NCBI RefSeq assembly: GCF_005930495.1 | Contig: NZ_SJEX01000014.1 | Span: forward strand, 1 to 64,000 | Length of the DNA: 64,000 bases | Direction of reading: 5' to 3' | Origin: Modestobacter excelsi | GTDB taxonomy: Bacteria; Actinomycetota; Actinomycetes; Mycobacteriales; Geodermatophilaceae | Notes under the pieces: model-generated | Databases searched by the model: none | Seen by the model: the letters and a program-made list of their open reading frames with translations, nothing else | Told to the model about the DNA's origin: nothing | Made by a program: the position numbers and the translations under genes | Shown here: piece after piece, positions 62,193-64,000 of the stretch | How the letters are laid out: the number at the start of each line of letters is the position of its first letter | How positions within the stretch are numbered: position 1 is the first letter of the stretch

Positions 62193-63686
62193 ATGGCAGC
62201 CGATGAACCGTCCCGGCGACCGCTCCCCCCGCAGCTGGACCCCCGCGCCGGACGCTCCGCGCACCCGGCCGGCCCCCACCCGCAGCGGACCGGGCGACCG
62301 GCCGTCGTGGGCCGGGTCGTCGCGGCGGTGCTGAGCCTGACCCTGCTCGCCGGCAGTGGCTGGGGCTGGTACCTCGCCCGGGTGGCCGAGGCCAGCATCG
62401 GCCGCACCGACGCCATCCCCACCGAGGGCAACACCGACGCGCAGGGCAGCGATCACGCCGGGCAGGCGATGAACCTGCTGCTGGTCGGGCGGGACTCGCG
62501 CGCGGGGCTGACGCCCGAGCAGGCCGAGGAGTTCAGCACCGGGGACCCCGAGGGTCTGCTCAACACCGACACGATGATCCTGGTGCACATCCCGGCGGAC
62601 GGTTCGGCCGCGGCGTTCGTCTCCATCCCGCGGGACCTGTACGTGTCGATCCCCGGGTACGGGGAGTCCAAGCTCAACTCCGCCTTCGGTCGCGGGTACG
62701 ACGACGCCGAGGGGTCGGAGGCCGACAAGGAGGCCGCCGGCGCCCGGCTGCTGATCCAGACCATCAGCGGCGTGACCGGCGTCCAGATCGACCACTTCGC
62801 CGAGGTCAACCTGCTGGGGTTCATCAACATCAGCAGCATCGTCGGCGGCGTCGAGGTGAACCTGTGCAAGGCCACCGACGACCCGTTGTCGGGTGCGCAC
62901 TTCGAGGCCGGCGAGCAGACGATCAGCGGCGCCGAGGCCCTCGCCTTCGTCCGGCAGCGGCACGGCCTCAACAGCGAGATCGACCGGCAGGTGCGCCAGC
63001 AGGTCTTCCTCGCCGGGTTGATCCGCAACGTCCTGTCGCAGGACCTGCTGCTCAACCCCGTCAAGCAGCGCCAGGTCATCGAGCAGGTGGGTACCAGCGT
63101 CACGGTCGACGAGGGCCTGGACCTGTTCGACCTGGCCGCTCAGATGCAGTCGGTGCGGCCCGACGAGATCACCTTCCAGACGATCCCCGGACTGGCCGAC
63201 GCCAAGGAGGACGCGGGTGACGTGCTGGAGCCGGTGGACCCCGACGCCCTGAAGGAGTTCTTCGCGTCGTTGAGCGCCACCCCGTCGCCGGCTGCGGCCG
63301 CCCCGTCGGTCGAGGCCGCCGACCCCGCCGACGTCACGGTCAGCGTGCTCAACGGCTCCGGCGTCCCCGGGGCCGCGGCGACCGCCGCCGAGGCGCTCAC
63401 CGAGGCCGGGTTCGACGCCAGCAGCGGCGGCAACGCCGCCGCCACGGACGTCACGACCGTCAGCGCCGCGACCGGGGACGAGGCGCTGGCCGCCGCGGTC
63501 GCGGCCCAGGTCCCCGGCGCCGCCGTGACCGTCGACGACTCGCTCACGTCGGGCACCGTCCAGCTGGTGCTGGGCGCGGACTCCAACGGCATCGGCTCGC
63601 CCGTCAGCGCACCGGTCGCCGACACCCCGGCCGGCACCTACGCCTCCAGCGAGCGCACCGCCGAGGACACCAGCTGCATCGCCTGA
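62193..63686 (+). CDS. LytR-CpsA-Psr family protein with LytR_C domain
   Basis: The 497-residue protein has a cytoplasmic Pro/Arg-rich N-terminus, one membrane helix at about 40-60 (VVAAVLSLTLLAGSGWGWYL), the LCP catalytic domain at about 95-320 (LLVGRDSRAG, DTMILVHIP, SIPRDLYVSIPGYG, ALAFVRQRHG) and a LytR_C domain at about 370-465 (VSVLNGSGVPGAA). LCP enzymes join teichoic acid, arabinogalactan or other glycopolymers to peptidoglycan. CGGAGG precedes the ATG. Confidence 0.94.
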   Translation: MAADEPSRRPLPPQLDPRAGRSAHPAGPHPQRTGRPAVVGRVVAAVLSLTLLAGSGWGWYLARVAEASIGRTDAIPTEGNTDAQGSDHAGQAMNLLLVGRDSRAGLTPEQAEEFSTGDPEGLLNTDTMILVHIPADGSAAAFVSIPRDLYVSIPGYGESKLNSAFGRGYDDAEGSEADKEAAGARLLIQTISGVTGVQIDHFAEVNLLGFINISSIVGGVEVNLCKATDDPLSGAHFEAGEQTISGAEALAFVRQRHGLNSEIDRQVRQQVFLAGLIRNVLSQDLLLNPVKQRQVIEQVGTSVTVDEGLDLFDLAAQMQSVRPDEITFQTIPGLADAKEDAGDVLEPVDPDALKEFFASLSATPSPAAAAPSVEAADPADVTVSVLNGSGVPGAAATAAEALTEAGFDASSGGNAAATDVTTVSAATGDEALAAAVAAQVPGAAVTVDDSLTSGTVQLVLGADSNGIGSPVSAPVADTPAGTYASSERTAEDTSCIA

Positions 63687-63690
63687 CGAA

Positions 63691-63750
63691 GGACCCCGTC
63701 CTCCCCGCCACCCCTCGCAAGCTCGGGGCGGCGGGGCCCTGGACGGGGCC
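63691..63750. terminator. Stem-loop intergenic element, copy 6 (after the LCP gene)
   Basis: Arms CCCCGTCC (63694-63701) and GGACGGGG (63741-63748) enclose an inner stem around CTCGCAAGCTCG. It lies between the convergent LCP gene and the partial gene at the window edge. Confidence 0.7.
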
Positions 63751-63756
63751 GAAGGG

Positions 63757-64000
63757 CTAGACCTCGACGATGGCGGCCACCGGGCCGCCGCCGGACGGGC
63801 CCTGGTGCACCGCGGCCACCGACACGAACACGGCCGGGTCGCCGGTCACCGACGCGGCGACACCGCCCACGGTGGCCTTGATCTGGCGGTGCCAGAACAC
63901 GTCGGAGTCGTCGAGCATCGCGTTGCGGCGGCCGCGGACGTAGCCGGTCGGGTCGGCCTCGCACTTGAGGAAGACGTTGACCAGCTTGTCGCCCAGGTCG
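63757..64000 (-). CDS. C-terminal part of an unrecognised protein (5' end beyond window)
   Basis: Eighty residues are visible, ending at a TAG at 63757. They start [19 protein letters not shown] and end [11 protein letters not shown], with Gly/Val-rich beta segments between. Codon use is normal for the region. I do not recognise a family from this fragment. Confidence 0.7.
   Translation of the reverse strand, partial: DLGDKLVNVFLKCEADPTGYVRGRRNAMLDDSDVFWHRQIKATVGGVAASVTGDPAVFVSVAAVHQGPSGGGPVAAIVEV

Noticed and set aside
1-64000. tRNA or rRNA genes, integrases, prophage or IS elements
   Set aside because: No cloverleaf-like sequence with a CCA end, rRNA-like stretch or transposase/integrase-like protein was found on either strand by eye.

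Overview
The window is chromosomal DNA from a very GC-rich actinobacterium: third codon positions are almost always G/C, GTG starts are common and genes are tightly packed. A chaplin-like surface protein, paired SpoIIE-type phosphatases, the type II polyketide genes and several small actinobacterial families suggest a soil or stone-dwelling mycelial actinobacterium. A member of the Geodermatophilaceae is my best guess, but this is inference. No rRNA, tRNA, CRISPR array, integrase or insertion sequence was found.

Layout. 0-2 kb: two secreted repeat proteins, one chaplin-like and cut by the window edge, one built of PVVDQVV-type repeats. 2-9 kb: a hydrolase, a coupled dehydrogenase pair, an RlmG/RsmC-like methyltransferase, a chemoreceptor and a small-molecule methyltransferase. 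9-10.5 kb: a microbial rhodopsin translationally coupled to a phosphoribosyltransferase. 10.5-13.7 kb: urate degradation (urate oxidase, hydroxyisourate hydrolase, OHCU decarboxylase) with a divergent DUF6986 gene. 13.8-18.5 kb: stress-signalling parts (MEDS/HATPase, STAS), an NmrA-MarR pair, a NUDIX hydrolase and a DUF1992 protein. 18.5-22.6 kb: a two-subunit ATP-dependent hydantoinase/oxoprolinase. 22.7-30 kb: small regulators and redox enzymes, including a MarR/ABC-exporter pair and an SDR/old-yellow-enzyme pair, each with a strong palindrome between the genes.

30-44 kb is the most distinctive region. It is a minus-strand aromatic (type II) polyketide operon in which nearly every gene overlaps the next by ATGA or GTGA. 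In order of transcription it encodes a TcmI cyclase, AccDA, AccB, AccC fused in frame to the acyl carrier protein, an SRPBCC aromatase/cyclase, an acyltransferase homologue lacking its catalytic serine, a cupin cyclase, KS-alpha, a chain-length factor lacking the usual Gln161, and a 951-residue protein with three ABM domains joined to an FAD monooxygenase. Two divergent LuxR-type regulators with degenerate receiver domains lie upstream. The operon therefore carries its own malonyl-CoA supply. The product is unknown; a pigment is plausible.

44-50 kb: an ABC-2 transporter, a secreted beta-helix protein, a DHA2 exporter, and a 95-residue protein with serine at every third position from 2 to 71. 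50-57 kb: a molybdenum hydroxylase (M, S and L subunits) with CoxG, divergent from FdrA (AllF) and YlbE (AllG). The divergent region shares an 18-bp operator-like sequence with the hydantoinase operon and the NmrA-MarR operon, which suggests one nitrogen-heterocycle regulon spread over the window. 57-64 kb: a metallothionein-like protein coupled to KptA, two convergent SpoIIE-type phosphatases, an N-terminally eroded SDR, a LytR-CpsA-Psr protein and a partial gene at the edge.

A family of at least six stem-loop elements with a core close to CTCGCAAGCTCG lies at gene ends throughout the window.
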